Part shown: piece after piece, positions 25,659 through 35,983 of the stretch
Position numbering within the stretch: the first letter of the stretch is position 1
How the letters are laid out: each line of letters begins with the position of its first letter
Source of the DNA: an uncultured Mediterranea sp.
GTDB lineage: Bacteria; Bacteroidota; Bacteroidia; Bacteroidales; Bacteroidaceae
Reading direction: 5' to 3'
Assembly (NCBI GenBank): GCA_945879145.1
Contig: CAMCUZ010000019.1
Location: forward strand, 1-42,243
Length of the DNA: 42,243 bases
Translations under genes and position numbers: made by a program
The notes under the pieces: model-generated
Told to the model about the DNA's origin: nothing
Seen by the model: only the letters and a program-made list of their open reading frames with translations
Database searches by the model: none

Positions 25659-27311
25659 TTAATAATAGAAGCGGGTCTCGTAGGTAGCGCTGTTGCCACA
25701 GGCATCGGTGGCGATGAAACGGAGATGGTGCTGACGCCCCTTGGTGAAACGCTTAGCATCGAAGGTGCAGACGATACGACCACTGACAAGATTGGGCTTG
25801 CCAAACAGAGCATAGTCACCATCAATCTCGCCACGGTAACTACTGACACCAGTGGCTCCATCCTTGACACTGAACTCTATGCGACCTGTGCGACTCCACG
25901 AAGCCCGGTTGACAGGGGTTATAACTGGGGGCACGGTGTCGATAGCCACGGTATAGGTGCCCAACTGACGGATGTGTGCAACCAGCTCGCCTTGTTGGTA
26001 ACGACCTCCTACGCTGGAGAGGGTTCCGTTACGCGCCACAGAGGCGACGTAGTACTTTGTACTGTCGAGCTGAGCCAACGACCTGCGCAAAGCAATCCGA
26101 AGCTCGCAACCACTATGCAGAGGAATAGGCTTGTCGTGCAACTGATAGGTGTAGGCTACAGAGGTGCTATCTGTGTGGAAGGCGGTGCGCAGCGGAACAT
26201 CGTCATAGAGCATTCCTCGAGGAACGACAAGTTGCATCCCTGGCAGTTGCAAGACGTTAGTCTCATTCCAGCGGAAGAGGCGGTCTGAGGACGGGGCCTC
26301 AGGGATGGGACACGACTTGCCATGGACGGTAAAGCGCACTTGTGAATGGTTGCCCAAGGCATCGCTCAGGGTATAGACGAAATGATAGGGACGTTCTTCG
26401 TTAATCAGCACCCAGCCGCGGTTGACATCAGCGGCATGGAGCATACGGAGGCGATTGCCGGGATCGATGACCGACTTCATATAGGGGCCATCGGTCCAGG
26501 CATTGATGTAGCGTTGTTCTGCTTGCGAGAAGCGATCGACCACACTTCGGAACACTTCGCGCCCATCTACGCTGAGTACCACAGTATGTACACCGAAGCG
26601 GTTGTGAACTCCCTCCATGTAGTCGTAGGCACGTATGCCAGCACCGATCCATCCCCAAGCTGTGAGAGTCTGCTTGGGATGCGGAGGAAAGCGTTTGGCC
26701 TGGGTGCCACCCATCACACTGCCTCTACCCTGCCTAGGAAAAAGCATAATACCATCGGCACGAGGTGCGGTATGATCGTTGACCGATTCAGCAAAGTGGG
26801 GCAAGGGGTCGATATAGTCGCCCGTAGCGCTCTCAAACAGGTCAAGATGAAGATGGGGACCGAAAGAGTAGCCGGTGTTACCGCTCATTGCAATCACCTC
26901 ACCAGCCTTTACAGGGTACTCTTCGGGGCTACAGGTGAGTTCAACCTCCCAGCTTTCGCTACTGTACTGCAGCTCCTCGATACGACGAGAAGCCTCGCCT
27001 ACAAAGGCATTGAGGTGGCGATAGATGGCAGAGTAACCGTTGTGATAGACTACATCGAGCACGTAGCCTGAGCCATGGGTGACCCGGAAGCGCTGAATGT
27101 AGCCATCGGCCTGAGCACGAACGGGACGATTGACAGTGCCCTGGGTCTTGAAGTCGAGTCCGCCATGGAAATGGTTGGATCGGAGCTCACCGAAGTTGCC
27201 GGAGAGAGCGATGGGAAAGTCAAATGGGGGCACAAGTTGCTGTGCCTTTACGGGGGTGAGTAAAGCGCTGCAAAAGAGCAGCAGGAGCAATAGGTATGAA
27301 GTATTCTTCAT
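25659..27311 (-). CDS. Exported M23 (LytM-type) metallopeptidase
   Basis: 550 residues from ATG at 27311, chosen because it gives a signal peptide (KNTSYLLLLLLFCSALLTPV, cleaved after KAQ); the frame to 27431 overlaps a terminator. The zinc site is HFHGGLD (His49, Asp53) with HLH (153-155) in GYSFGPHLHLDLF, all intact, so it should be an active peptidoglycan endopeptidase. About 350 residues follow with beta-rich, Ig-like composition, probably for binding or positioning. It stands alone between tRNA-Gly and susB. Confidence 0.9.
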   Translation of the reverse strand: MKNTSYLLLLLLFCSALLTPVKAQQLVPPFDFPIALSGNFGELRSNHFHGGLDFKTQGTVNRPVRAQADGYIQRFRVTHGSGYVLDVVYHNGYSAIYRHLNAFVGEASRRIEELQYSSESWEVELTCSPEEYPVKAGEVIAMSGNTGYSFGPHLHLDLFESATGDYIDPLPHFAESVNDHTAPRADGIMLFPRQGRGSVMGGTQAKRFPPHPKQTLTAWGWIGAGIRAYDYMEGVHNRFGVHTVVLSVDGREVFRSVVDRFSQAEQRYINAWTDGPYMKSVIDPGNRLRMLHAADVNRGWVLINEERPYHFVYTLSDALGNHSQVRFTVHGKSCPIPEAPSSDRLFRWNETNVLQLPGMQLVVPRGMLYDDVPLRTAFHTDSTSVAYTYQLHDKPIPLHSGCELRIALRRSLAQLDSTKYYVASVARNGTLSSVGGRYQQGELVAHIRQLGTYTVAIDTVPPVITPVNRASWSRTGRIEFSVKDGATGVSSYRGEIDGDYALFGKPNLVSGRIVCTFDAKRFTKGRQHHLRFIATDACGNSATYETRFYY

Positions 27312-27398
27312 CTTCGATAGGATTTTGTCGCTTGTTATCAGCCGGCGAAGATAGTACTTTTTTGTCAATCTCCTGCTACGGAAGGGGCAGAAAAAAAA

Positions 27399-27428
27399 GT
27401 CCCACCGGCAATCACTTGTCAGTGGGAC
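27399..27428 (-). terminator. Terminator of the GH97 gene
   Basis: GTCCCAC (27399-27405) pairs with GTGGGAC (27422-27428); on the minus strand eight T follow at once. Confidence 0.85.
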
Positions 27429-27497
27429 CAACTAATCTCTATTGAAAACCCTTTTTACCTAATAAAAGAACTATTTACCATGTAATATACACACTAC

Positions 27498-29669
<2,172 letters not shown>

Positions 29670-29782
29670 TTATGATATTTAATAAGTTATCTTGCTGCAA
29701 AAATAGCAAAAGAATGAATTGGTGCAGATGGAAAGACAGATAAAAATATATAATAGAAGAGAGCAAACGATTGCGAAAGGAT

Positions 29783-29818
29783 AAAAAAAAGCATCACTCC
29801 ACAAAAGAGAGTGATGCT
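29783..29818 (-). terminator. Terminator of tRNA-Thr
   Basis: GCATCACTC (29791-29799) pairs with GAGTGATGC (29809-29817); the minus strand continues with eight T. Confidence 0.85.
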
Positions 29819-29834
29819 AAAGGATTGTAAGAAG

Positions 29835-29908
29835 AGCCTCTTGTCGGATTCGAACCAACGACCCCGAGATTACAAATCACGTGCTCTGGCCAACTGAGCT
29901 AAAGAGGC
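29835..29908 (-). tRNA. tRNA-Thr(TGT)
   Basis: 74 bases on the minus strand: acceptor GCCTCTT/AAGAGGC, D-arm GCTC/GAGC, anticodon loop TTTGTAA (anticodon TGT), T-loop TTCGAAT. The anticodon stem CGTGA/TCTCG has a T-T mismatch at 29-41. CCA is not encoded. Confidence 0.93.
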
Positions 29909-29923
29909 GGGTGGGTAAGCTAT

Positions 29924-30010
29924 CTATATCGCGCCGCTACAACCAACTACCTTTGCTGCGATCAAGCCCTGGAGGATTCGAAGGGAGCTGGCCGTATAGG
30001 ACTTACCCAT
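29924..30010 (-). other. 28-codon open frame in the tRNA-Thr leader
   Basis: Between the tRNA-Thr promoter and the tRNA an ATG at 30010 opens 28 codons ending TAG at 29924, beginning MGKSYTASSLRILQGL. That string resembles the N-terminal YxASSIxVLEGLEAV segment of GyrB/ParE type subunits, but the frame ends right after. It could be chance, a leader ORF or a tiny inserted fragment. Confidence 0.25.
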
Positions 30011-30028
30011 GATTCTGTTTTGCGGGTG

Positions 30029-30059
30029 CAAAGGTACGGCTTTTTCCGGAATATGCAAA
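30029..30059 (-). promoter_or_regulatory. Consensus promoter of tRNA-Thr
   Basis: The minus strand has TTTG (complement of 30056-30059), 19 bases, then TACCTTTG (complement of 30029-30036). The tRNA starts about 110 bases downstream, an unusually long leader for a tRNA. Confidence 0.75.
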
Positions 30060-30104
30060 CTTTTACTCTCTTTTTTTTCAAATTCAAAATAAAAGGGCCA
30101 ACGT

Positions 30105-30135
30105 TTTGCAGTTAGCGCGCTTTGCATTAACTTTG
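30105..30135 (+). promoter_or_regulatory. Consensus promoter of the DUF4199 operon
   Basis: TTTG (30105-30108), 19 bases, TAACTTTG (30128-30135); ATG at 30166. Confidence 0.8.
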
Positions 30136-30165
30136 CGCCGCAATTGACTCTATATATAATAAGGA

Positions 30166-30720
30166 ATGAATAACGACAATTTGATAGCTCGCGCTGTAAT
30201 GACGCGCTACGCCACCTTTTGCGGCACGCTGATGGGCCTCTTTTGGCTGGCCAAGTTCACCTTGATTCCCTTGGGGTTCTTCATGCCGATGCTGATGTTC
30301 ATCTTCCTGGGGCTCAGCATCTGCGTGCCCTTTATAGCCTACGCCATGGCGCGCAACTTCCGCAACCGCTACCGTGGTGGAGTAATGAGCTTTGGCGAGG
30401 CTTGGATCTTCCTCTTCCTCACTTTTCTCTATGCCTCGCTCCTTACGGCTATGGGCTACTTTATTTACTTCCGCTTTATCGATGGGGGATTCATCCTCAA
30501 CTCGATGGATGAGCTGGTGAATGAGTTTGTGGCCACGCTGCCCCAGATGCAGCGTGAACAGATGGGAACCCAGATGAGGGAATTGATCAATGCGCAGCGC
30601 AGTTTGTCCCCTATCACCATCGCCTTGGAACAGATGTCGCAAAACCTGATGTTAGGAGCTATCATGGCCCTAATCATTGCACCTTTCGTAAAAAAGAGCC
30701 CCCAACAGGGGAACCTATAA
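30166..30720 (+). CDS. DUF4199 family membrane protein
   Basis: 184 residues with four hydrophobic segments at about 17-35, 38-60, 82-102 and 160-175. Short loops and a soluble stretch between the last two (DELVNEFVATLPQMQREQMG) match DUF4199 of Bacteroidetes. The function is unknown. It is followed after 23 bases by a GT2 glycosyltransferase, a conserved pairing that suggests lipid-linked sugar or envelope work. Confidence 0.8.
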   Translation: MNNDNLIARAVMTRYATFCGTLMGLFWLAKFTLIPLGFFMPMLMFIFLGLSICVPFIAYAMARNFRNRYRGGVMSFGEAWIFLFLTFLYASLLTAMGYFIYFRFIDGGFILNSMDELVNEFVATLPQMQREQMGTQMRELINAQRSLSPITIALEQMSQNLMLGAIMALIIAPFVKKSPQQGNL

Positions 30721-30743
30721 TTTGGATAAAATTCTGAAGTAAC

Positions 30744-31697
30744 ATGGATATTTCAATTGTTATCCCCCTCTACAATGAGGCGGAATCGCTGCCGGAACTG
30801 TTTGAATGGATTGAACGCGTGACGAAGCAGCATGGACTGAGCCACGAGATCATCTTCGTAAACGATGGCAGTACGGACAACTCCTGGGAGGTAATCTGCA
30901 ACCTAAAGAAGCAAGCGCCCGAGGTGGTGCATGGCATCAAGTTCAGACGGAACTATGGCAAATCGCCTGCCCTCTTCTGCGGCTTTGAACTGGCCCAGGG
31001 AGAGGTGGTCATCACGATGGATGCCGACTTGCAGGATAGCCCCGACGAAATCCCCGAGCTTTACCGCATGATCCGTGAAGAGGGATACGACTTGGTATCG
31101 GGATGGAAACAGAAGCGGTACGATCCGCTCTCGAAAACCTTACCGACTAAACTCTTCAACGCCACGGCGCGACGTGTATCGGGCATCAAGAATCTGCATG
31201 ACTTTAACTGCGGCTTAAAGGCCTACCGACGTGAAGTAGTGAAGAACATTGAGGTGTATGGCGAGATGCACCGCTACATTCCCTATCTAGCCAAGAACGC
31301 GGGATTCAAGCGGATTGGCGAGAAGGTGGTACACCACCAAGCGCGCAAGTATGGCACCACGAAGTTTGGACTGAACCGCTTTGTAAATGGCTACCTCGAC
31401 CTGATTTCGCTCTGGTTCCTCTCTACTTTTGGCGTAAAGCCGATGCACTTTTTTGGTCTGTTGGGCTCGCTGATGTTTATCCTGGGATTCATCGCAGTGG
31501 TGATTGTGGGCTTTGGCAAGCTCTATTCGATGCATGCAGGTATGCCCTATCGGCTGGTGACAGAGTCGCCCTACTTTTATCTGGCGCTCACCTCGATGAT
31601 TATCGGTACACAACTCTTCGTGGCGGGTTTCCTTGGCGAGCTCATCTCGCGCAACGCCCCAGAACGCAACCGCTACCAGGTGGAAGAGAAACTTTAG
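30744..31697 (+). CDS. GT2 glycosyltransferase, polyprenyl-phosphate type
   Basis: 317 residues. An N-terminal GT-A domain has VIPLYNEAESLPELF, VNDGSTDNSW (40-49) and the metal-binding DADLQDSP (93-100). QARKYGTTKFGLNRF (about 200-215) leads into two C-terminal membrane helices (about 230-260 and 275-305). This is the GtrB/DPM1-like architecture that loads a sugar onto undecaprenyl phosphate. The sugar is unknown. Its stop codon lies inside a 7-bp repeat. Confidence 0.9.
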   Translation: MDISIVIPLYNEAESLPELFEWIERVTKQHGLSHEIIFVNDGSTDNSWEVICNLKKQAPEVVHGIKFRRNYGKSPALFCGFELAQGEVVITMDADLQDSPDEIPELYRMIREEGYDLVSGWKQKRYDPLSKTLPTKLFNATARRVSGIKNLHDFNCGLKAYRREVVKNIEVYGEMHRYIPYLAKNAGFKRIGEKVVHHQARKYGTTKFGLNRFVNGYLDLISLWFLSTFGVKPMHFFGLLGSLMFILGFIAVVIVGFGKLYSMHAGMPYRLVTESPYFYLALTSMIIGTQLFVAGFLGELISRNAPERNRYQVEEKL

Positions 31698-31720
31698 TGT
31701 TTAGTGATTAGTGATTAATT
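31694..31720. repeat. 7-bp repeat linker, copy 1
   Basis: TTAGTG, TTTAGTG, ATTAGTG, ATTAATT in 7-base steps, overlapping the GT2 stop. It is the reverse-complement orientation of copies 2 and 3. Confidence 0.7.
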
Positions 31721-31729
31721 TGACTTACT

Positions 31730-32200
31730 ATGAGATTATGGACTATTTTGATGCTGGCGGTTGCGTGCTGCTTGCTGCAGAGCTGCGATGAGGAGGAGGA
31801 CTGCTCGCTCAACGCTCGGCCAATGATGAACTGCAACATTCTGGCCATCAACGAGGAGACAGGGCACTATGAACAGGCGGCCATCAACCAGCTCACCATC
31901 ACAGCCTTTGGAACAGACTCGGTCATCGTGAACCGCGAAACCAACGTAAAGAGCCTCTCACTGCCCCTTTGCTATACGGCCGACTCGACCTATCTCGTGC
32001 TGCACTACAGCGACGGGAAGCAGGATCAGGTCATCATCCGCCATAGCAATACCCCCTACTTCCTCTCCATGGAGTGCGGCTACCAGATGAAACAGCAAAT
32101 CGAAAGCGTGAGCTATACTCGCACCGTACTCGACTCAATCGCCCTAACTTACAACGAAGCAGGTATCTATGGAAGAGAGAATCTCAAGCTCTATTATTGA
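31730..32200 (+). CDS. DUF6452-type lipoprotein
   Basis: 156 residues. The signal peptide ends LLQSC with lipidated Cys20, immediately followed by DEEEDC. The acidic tail after the Cys resembles the Bacteroidetes surface-export signal, so the protein is probably displayed on the cell surface. The body is a single beta-rich domain (NQLTITAFGTDSVIVN, STYLVLHYSDGKQD). The function is unknown. It overlaps the next gene by 32 bases, a pairing of DUF6452 with DUF6048 common in this group. Confidence 0.75.
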   Translation: MRLWTILMLAVACCLLQSCDEEEDCSLNARPMMNCNILAINEETGHYEQAAINQLTITAFGTDSVIVNRETNVKSLSLPLCYTADSTYLVLHYSDGKQDQVIIRHSNTPYFLSMECGYQMKQQIESVSYTRTVLDSIALTYNEAGIYGRENLKLYY

Positions 32201-33014
32201 CCGACTGCCTAGACGAAGGCTGCTACGCGTAGTGCTACTATTGATGATGGCTTGCCCTCTCCTATCCCAACAGGCAGAGGGACAGACCACCTACGGACAG
32301 ACTCCACAGGGCAATCGCGAACAGGTAAGGAAGCAAAAGAAAAAGGAGAAGAAACCCTCAGAGGTGGAGTATCCGCTCTATAACGGCTTCTCGGTAGGCA
32401 TGGACCTCTGGGGGTTGGGAGGAAAGTTGTTTGGCAGCGACTTTGTCAGTTCGGAAGTGGCCGTAGATGTGGACCTGAAGCATCGCTTCTTCCCTGTGGC
32501 TGAGATTGGCTTTGGAGGTACAGATGCCTGGAGTGACCACGGCATTCATTATAAGAGCAGTGCCCCCTACCTGCGCATTGGCATGGATTACAACACCCTG
32601 TTCCGCAAGGCCCACGGAAACCAACTGCGTGTGGGATTGCGCTTTGCAACGAGTAGCTTCGACTATGATATCCACTCTCTGGGGGTGGACGACCCCATTT
32701 ATGGCGGTACGCCCAACAACCCCAACCTTTCCGATGAGGTGTGGGGTACAACGGTACCCTTCAACCACGCCGGCCTGAAAGGGAGCATGCAATGGATGGA
32801 GTTCTGTGTAGGCATTCGGGCCAACGTGTGGGGCCCCATCGCCATGGGATGGGCCATGCGATTCAAATTCAAGTTGTCAGGAGGTGGTGATACGTACGGT
32901 GATCCGTGGTATGTACCAGGGTTTGGACAATATGGCTCAAACAGTTTGGGCATCACCTATACACTGGTGTATCAATTTGGCAAATCAAAACCTCAAACTA
33001 AGAAAAAGCAATGA
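32169..33014 (+). CDS. DUF6048-type outer-membrane protein
   Basis: 281 residues. A basic head (RLPRRRLLR) and a hydrophobic segment ending AEGQ form a signal peptide. A Lys-rich linker (REQVRKQKKKEKK) precedes alternating strands rich in Gly and aromatics (GFSVGMDLWGLGG, APYLRIGMDYNTLF, SNSLGITYTLVYQF), typical of a small beta-barrel. The C-terminus after TLVYQF carries an extra KSKPQTKKKQ. The function is unknown; it may form a unit with the preceding lipoprotein. Confidence 0.75.
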   Translation: MEERISSSIIDRLPRRRLLRVVLLLMMACPLLSQQAEGQTTYGQTPQGNREQVRKQKKKEKKPSEVEYPLYNGFSVGMDLWGLGGKLFGSDFVSSEVAVDVDLKHRFFPVAEIGFGGTDAWSDHGIHYKSSAPYLRIGMDYNTLFRKAHGNQLRVGLRFATSSFDYDIHSLGVDDPIYGGTPNNPNLSDEVWGTTVPFNHAGLKGSMQWMEFCVGIRANVWGPIAMGWAMRFKFKLSGGGDTYGDPWYVPGFGQYGSNSLGITYTLVYQFGKSKPQTKKKQ

Positions 33015-33589
33015 GTCATTTAGAAATTTGGTTGCTGGCGGTAGCTTTGGCCATGGACTGCTTTGCCGTTTCGATTGCTACAGGCATCACCTTGAAGCAG
33101 GTGCATTGGAGACCGATGTTGGTCATGGCCTTCTTCTTTGGCCTCTTTCAGGCCATGATGCCGCTCATCGGCTGGATGGGGACCACCCTTTTCAGCCACC
33201 TGTTTGAGCAGATTGACCATTGGATTGCCTTCGGTATCCTCTGCTTCTTGGGCGGACGGATGGTGGTGGAGTCGTTCAAAGAGGAAGAGGAACGCCATAC
33301 CTCAGACCCAACACGCCTACTTGTGGTGCTTACACTGGCCGTAGCGACCAGTATCGATGCTCTAGCCGTAGGAGTATCATTTGCCTGTTTGGGCATAGCC
33401 AGCTGGAGTCACATTCTCTACCCGATTGCCATCATCGGACTAGTGTCGTTCCTACTCTCCATCGCAGGGTTGCTCATAGGCATCTGCTTTGGCCACGGAG
33501 TGGCCCGCCATCTCAAAGCAGAACGTTGGGGAGGTCTCATCCTCATCCTCATAGGATGCAAAATCTTGGTAGAACATCTGAGCAACTAA
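33011..33589 (+). CDS. mntP: Manganese efflux pump MntP
   Basis: 192 residues with six hydrophobic segments. It exports Mn2+. The two half-repeats carry the metal-site Asp in ALAMDCFAVSIATG (Asp16) and VATSIDALAVGVSFA. Its ATG overlaps the previous stop as ATGA, so it is translationally coupled. No manganese riboswitch is possible in that overlap. Confidence 0.93.
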   Translation: MSHLEIWLLAVALAMDCFAVSIATGITLKQVHWRPMLVMAFFFGLFQAMMPLIGWMGTTLFSHLFEQIDHWIAFGILCFLGGRMVVESFKEEEERHTSDPTRLLVVLTLAVATSIDALAVGVSFACLGIASWSHILYPIAIIGLVSFLLSIAGLLIGICFGHGVARHLKAERWGGLILILIGCKILVEHLSN

Positions 33590-33605
33590 GGAATCTCTCA
33601 AACCA

Positions 33606-33631
33606 TAATCACTAAACACTAATCACTAAAT
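33606..33631. repeat. 7-bp repeat linker, copy 2
   Basis: TAATCAC, TAAACAC, TAATCAC, TAAAT in 7-base steps in the 45-base gap between mntP and apbE. Confidence 0.7.
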
Positions 33632-33634
33632 ACA

Positions 33635-34660
33635 ATGGATAAGACAAAAAAGCAACGTAACTTTATGGCAGTGGGACTCCTGCTGCTGCTTTCAATCTGG
33701 ATTATCAGCCGCAATAACCGACAGGTGCCTTTTCAGACGGATAACGGACTGATTTTTGGCACCATCTATCAGGTGAGCTACCAGTACCCCACCTCGCTTA
33801 AAACAGAGATAGAGGAAGCACTTCATCAATTTGACCACTCCCTCTCCCCCTTCAACAAGCAGTCGGTGATAACAGCCATCAACAACAACCAGTCGATGCA
33901 GACCGATTCCCTCTTTCGTGCCGTATTCCGCCGCAGTATGGAGATTTCAGCTCAGACGGATGGAGCATTCGACATCACTGTAGCTCCACTGGTCAACGCA
34001 TGGGGATTCGGCTTCAAGAAAGGCATCTTCCCTGACTCAGCTCAAGTGGATAGCTTACGCCAACTGATTGGCTACACCAAGGTGCGTCTGGATACAACAA
34101 ACTGTGTGCAGAAGGATGACGAACGCTTGATGCTGAACTGCAGTGCCGTGGCCAAAGGATATGCTGTGGATGTAGTGGCACGCCTTCTGCAACAGAAGGG
34201 CATCAACAACCTGATGGTGGATATCGGCGGCGAAGTAGTGGTAAAGGGAAGCAACCCGCAACAACGCCCTTGGCGCATTGGCATCAACAAACCTATTGAT
34301 GACTCATTGGCCACCAACCAAGAGTTGCAAGCCATCGTCGAGCTACACGAAGGAGCCATAGCCACCAGTGGAAACTACCGCAACTACTACCATCGCAACG
34401 GCAAGAAGTACGCCCACACCATTGACCCCCGAACGGGATATCCTGTGCAACATGCTATCCTCTCCTCCACCGTACTAGCCCCCGACTGCATGAGTGCCGA
34501 TGCCTACGCCACGGCCTTCATGGTGATGGGACTGGAAGAGGCAGAAGCCTTTGTTGAATCACATCCCGAACTGGCCGCCTACTTTATTTACAGTCAACCC
34601 GATGGCAGCTACGGCACCTTCACCTCAAAAAAGATGAAGCAACTCATCACTAATCACTAA
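33635..34660 (+). CDS. apbE: FAD:protein FMN transferase (ApbE)
   Basis: 341 residues. It attaches FMN covalently to Thr of exported proteins such as NqrB, NqrC and RnfG, using FAD. An N-terminal membrane anchor at about 11-25 (no lipobox) precedes GAFDITVAPLVNAWGFG, CSAVAKGYAVD, DIGGEVVVKG, HTIDPRTGYPV and MSADAYATAFMVMG, the complete family set. The last codons, encoding ITNH and stop, are supplied by a 7-bp repeat array. No nqr or rnf genes are nearby. Confidence 0.93.
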   Translation: MDKTKKQRNFMAVGLLLLLSIWIISRNNRQVPFQTDNGLIFGTIYQVSYQYPTSLKTEIEEALHQFDHSLSPFNKQSVITAINNNQSMQTDSLFRAVFRRSMEISAQTDGAFDITVAPLVNAWGFGFKKGIFPDSAQVDSLRQLIGYTKVRLDTTNCVQKDDERLMLNCSAVAKGYAVDVVARLLQQKGINNLMVDIGGEVVVKGSNPQQRPWRIGINKPIDDSLATNQELQAIVELHEGAIATSGNYRNYYHRNGKKYAHTIDPRTGYPVQHAILSSTVLAPDCMSADAYATAFMVMGLEEAEAFVESHPELAAYFIYSQPDGSYGTFTSKKMKQLITNH

Positions 34661-34675
34661 CCACTAATCACTAAT
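34645..34675. repeat. 7-bp repeat linker, copy 3, encoding the ApbE C-terminus
   Basis: ATCACTA, ATCACTA, ACCACTA, ATCACTA, ATA in 7-base steps across the apbE stop codon and the 18-base gap to the next gene. Confidence 0.7.
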
Positions 34676-34678
34676 AAA

Positions 34679-35047
34679 ATGAAAGGCTTCTACACCATCT
34701 TACTTCTGATTGTATCGAATATCTTCATGACCTTTGCTTGGTACGGCCACTTGAAGCTACAGGAGATGAAGATTTCTACCCACTGGCCACTCTATGCGGT
34801 CATCCTCTTCTCATGGGCGATTGCACTCTTCGAGTATTCCTGCCAAGTGCCAGCCAACCGCATTGGATTTCAAGAAAATGGCGGTCCCTTCTCACTGATG
34901 CAGCTCAAGATTATCCAGGAAGTGATTACGCTGATCATCTTCACCATCTTTACCACAGTACTCTTCAAAGGCGAACAGCTCCATTGGAATCATCTAGCCG
35001 CTTTCGTCTGCTTGATTCTAGCCGTCTATTTCGTCTTCATGAAGTAA
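34679..35047 (+). CDS. DUF486 / DMT-type small membrane protein
   Basis: 122 residues with four hydrophobic segments. FMTFAWYGHLKLQ, FSWAIALFEYSCQVPANRIG and LKIIQEVITLIIF are characteristic of the short, single-repeat DMT (DUF486) proteins thought to work as dimers. The substrate is unknown. It is the last gene of the run beginning at DUF4199 and meets the ttcA-like gene head-on. Confidence 0.88.
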   Translation: MKGFYTILLLIVSNIFMTFAWYGHLKLQEMKISTHWPLYAVILFSWAIALFEYSCQVPANRIGFQENGGPFSLMQLKIIQEVITLIIFTIFTTVLFKGEQLHWNHLAAFVCLILAVYFVFMK

Positions 35048-35066
35048 GAGATAGCTCACCCCCATG

Positions 35067-35813
35067 CTACCCAACGTCAGAGGGCAGCAACTCCCTCTGG
35101 ATGTTGTTCATGCTACCCCATAGACTGTAACGCGCTTCGGGGTTCATGGCTTCGAGTTGGCGGAACAGCTCCTTCATCGCCGTACGGTGGGAATCGTGCT
35201 CGTAGGGACAATGCTTGATTTGCTGCCGATACTGATGCAGAAGGGCCAGCTGCTGCAGGTCGGCCTCGTGTACAAGACAGAGCGGACGAACAATGGTCAT
35301 ATCAAACTTCTGCATCACCAGTTTCGGAGGCATGGTGCTGAAAGCCCCTTGGAAAGTGAGGTTCATCAGCAAGGTTTGCAGGATGTCGTCCATGTGATGT
35401 CCAAGAGCAATCTTATTACATCCCTGCTCCTTGGCCACCGTAAAGAGAGCCTTTCGGCGATTCCACGAACAGAGAAAACAGGGCGACTTGCGGCTATCAG
35501 TCGAAGCATCGAAGGCCGTACGCTCCACCACAAAAGGCACTCCACGCGCTTCGGCAAACTGCTTAAGGTACTCCAAGTCACTTTGGTACGGAATGTTCTC
35601 CATCACCACATGAGCAGCCACCACCCGAAAGGCCGGCTTATGGATACGAGCCCGCTGGGCGAGGAGCTCGAGCAAGGCCAACGAATCCTTTCCTCCCGAT
35701 AGACCGATGAGGATGGCATCACCCTCTTCAATCAATCCGTATTGCACCACCCCCTTGGCAAATCGCCGTTCAATGCGTCGCATCAAGCGAGCCTCTTCAT
35801 CGTTTTTCTTCAT
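35067..35813 (-). CDS. TtcA-type tRNA 2-thiolation PP-loop ATPase
   Basis: 248 residues. PP-loop SGGKDS at 39-44 activates the tRNA base with ATP. The Cys pair CFLC (112-115) and Cys202 in HCPYEHD match the iron-sulfur Cys pattern of TtcA (s2C32). GHHMDDILQTLLMNLTFQG is also conserved. Close relatives are not all proved to act on C32. It is alone on this strand and divergent from the TPR gene. Confidence 0.88.
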   Translation of the reverse strand: MKKNDEEARLMRRIERRFAKGVVQYGLIEEGDAILIGLSGGKDSLALLELLAQRARIHKPAFRVVAAHVVMENIPYQSDLEYLKQFAEARGVPFVVERTAFDASTDSRKSPCFLCSWNRRKALFTVAKEQGCNKIALGHHMDDILQTLLMNLTFQGAFSTMPPKLVMQKFDMTIVRPLCLVHEADLQQLALLHQYRQQIKHCPYEHDSHRTAMKELFRQLEAMNPEARYSLWGSMNNIQRELLPSDVG

Positions 35814-35835
35814 AAATAAAGCATTTTTCGCGCTG

Positions 35836-35843
35836 CAAAGGTA
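35836..35843 (-). promoter_or_regulatory. -7 element of the ttcA-like gene
   Basis: The minus strand reads TACCTTTG about 23 bases before the start; no TTTG at the expected -33 position. Confidence 0.4.
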
Positions 35844-35891
35844 TAAAATATGGCTGTTAAAGAAGAATTAACACTATACTTTTTTATTCCA

Positions 35892-35923
35892 TTTGTCCAT
35901 TTGGAGAATAATTCCTACATTTG
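35892..35923 (+). promoter_or_regulatory. Promoter of the TPR/PD40 gene
   Basis: TTTG (35892-35895), 20 bases, TACATTTG (35916-35923); start codon at 35984. Confidence 0.6.
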
Positions 35924-35983
35924 GGCGTCCGTACAAAACCGTTCCGGCAAGTTGGACACATTATATATAATGTATAGAGAAGC

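Noticed and set aside
33590..33634. Manganese riboswitch linked to mntP
   Set aside because: mntP starts inside the previous gene; the gap after it holds only the 7-bp repeat.
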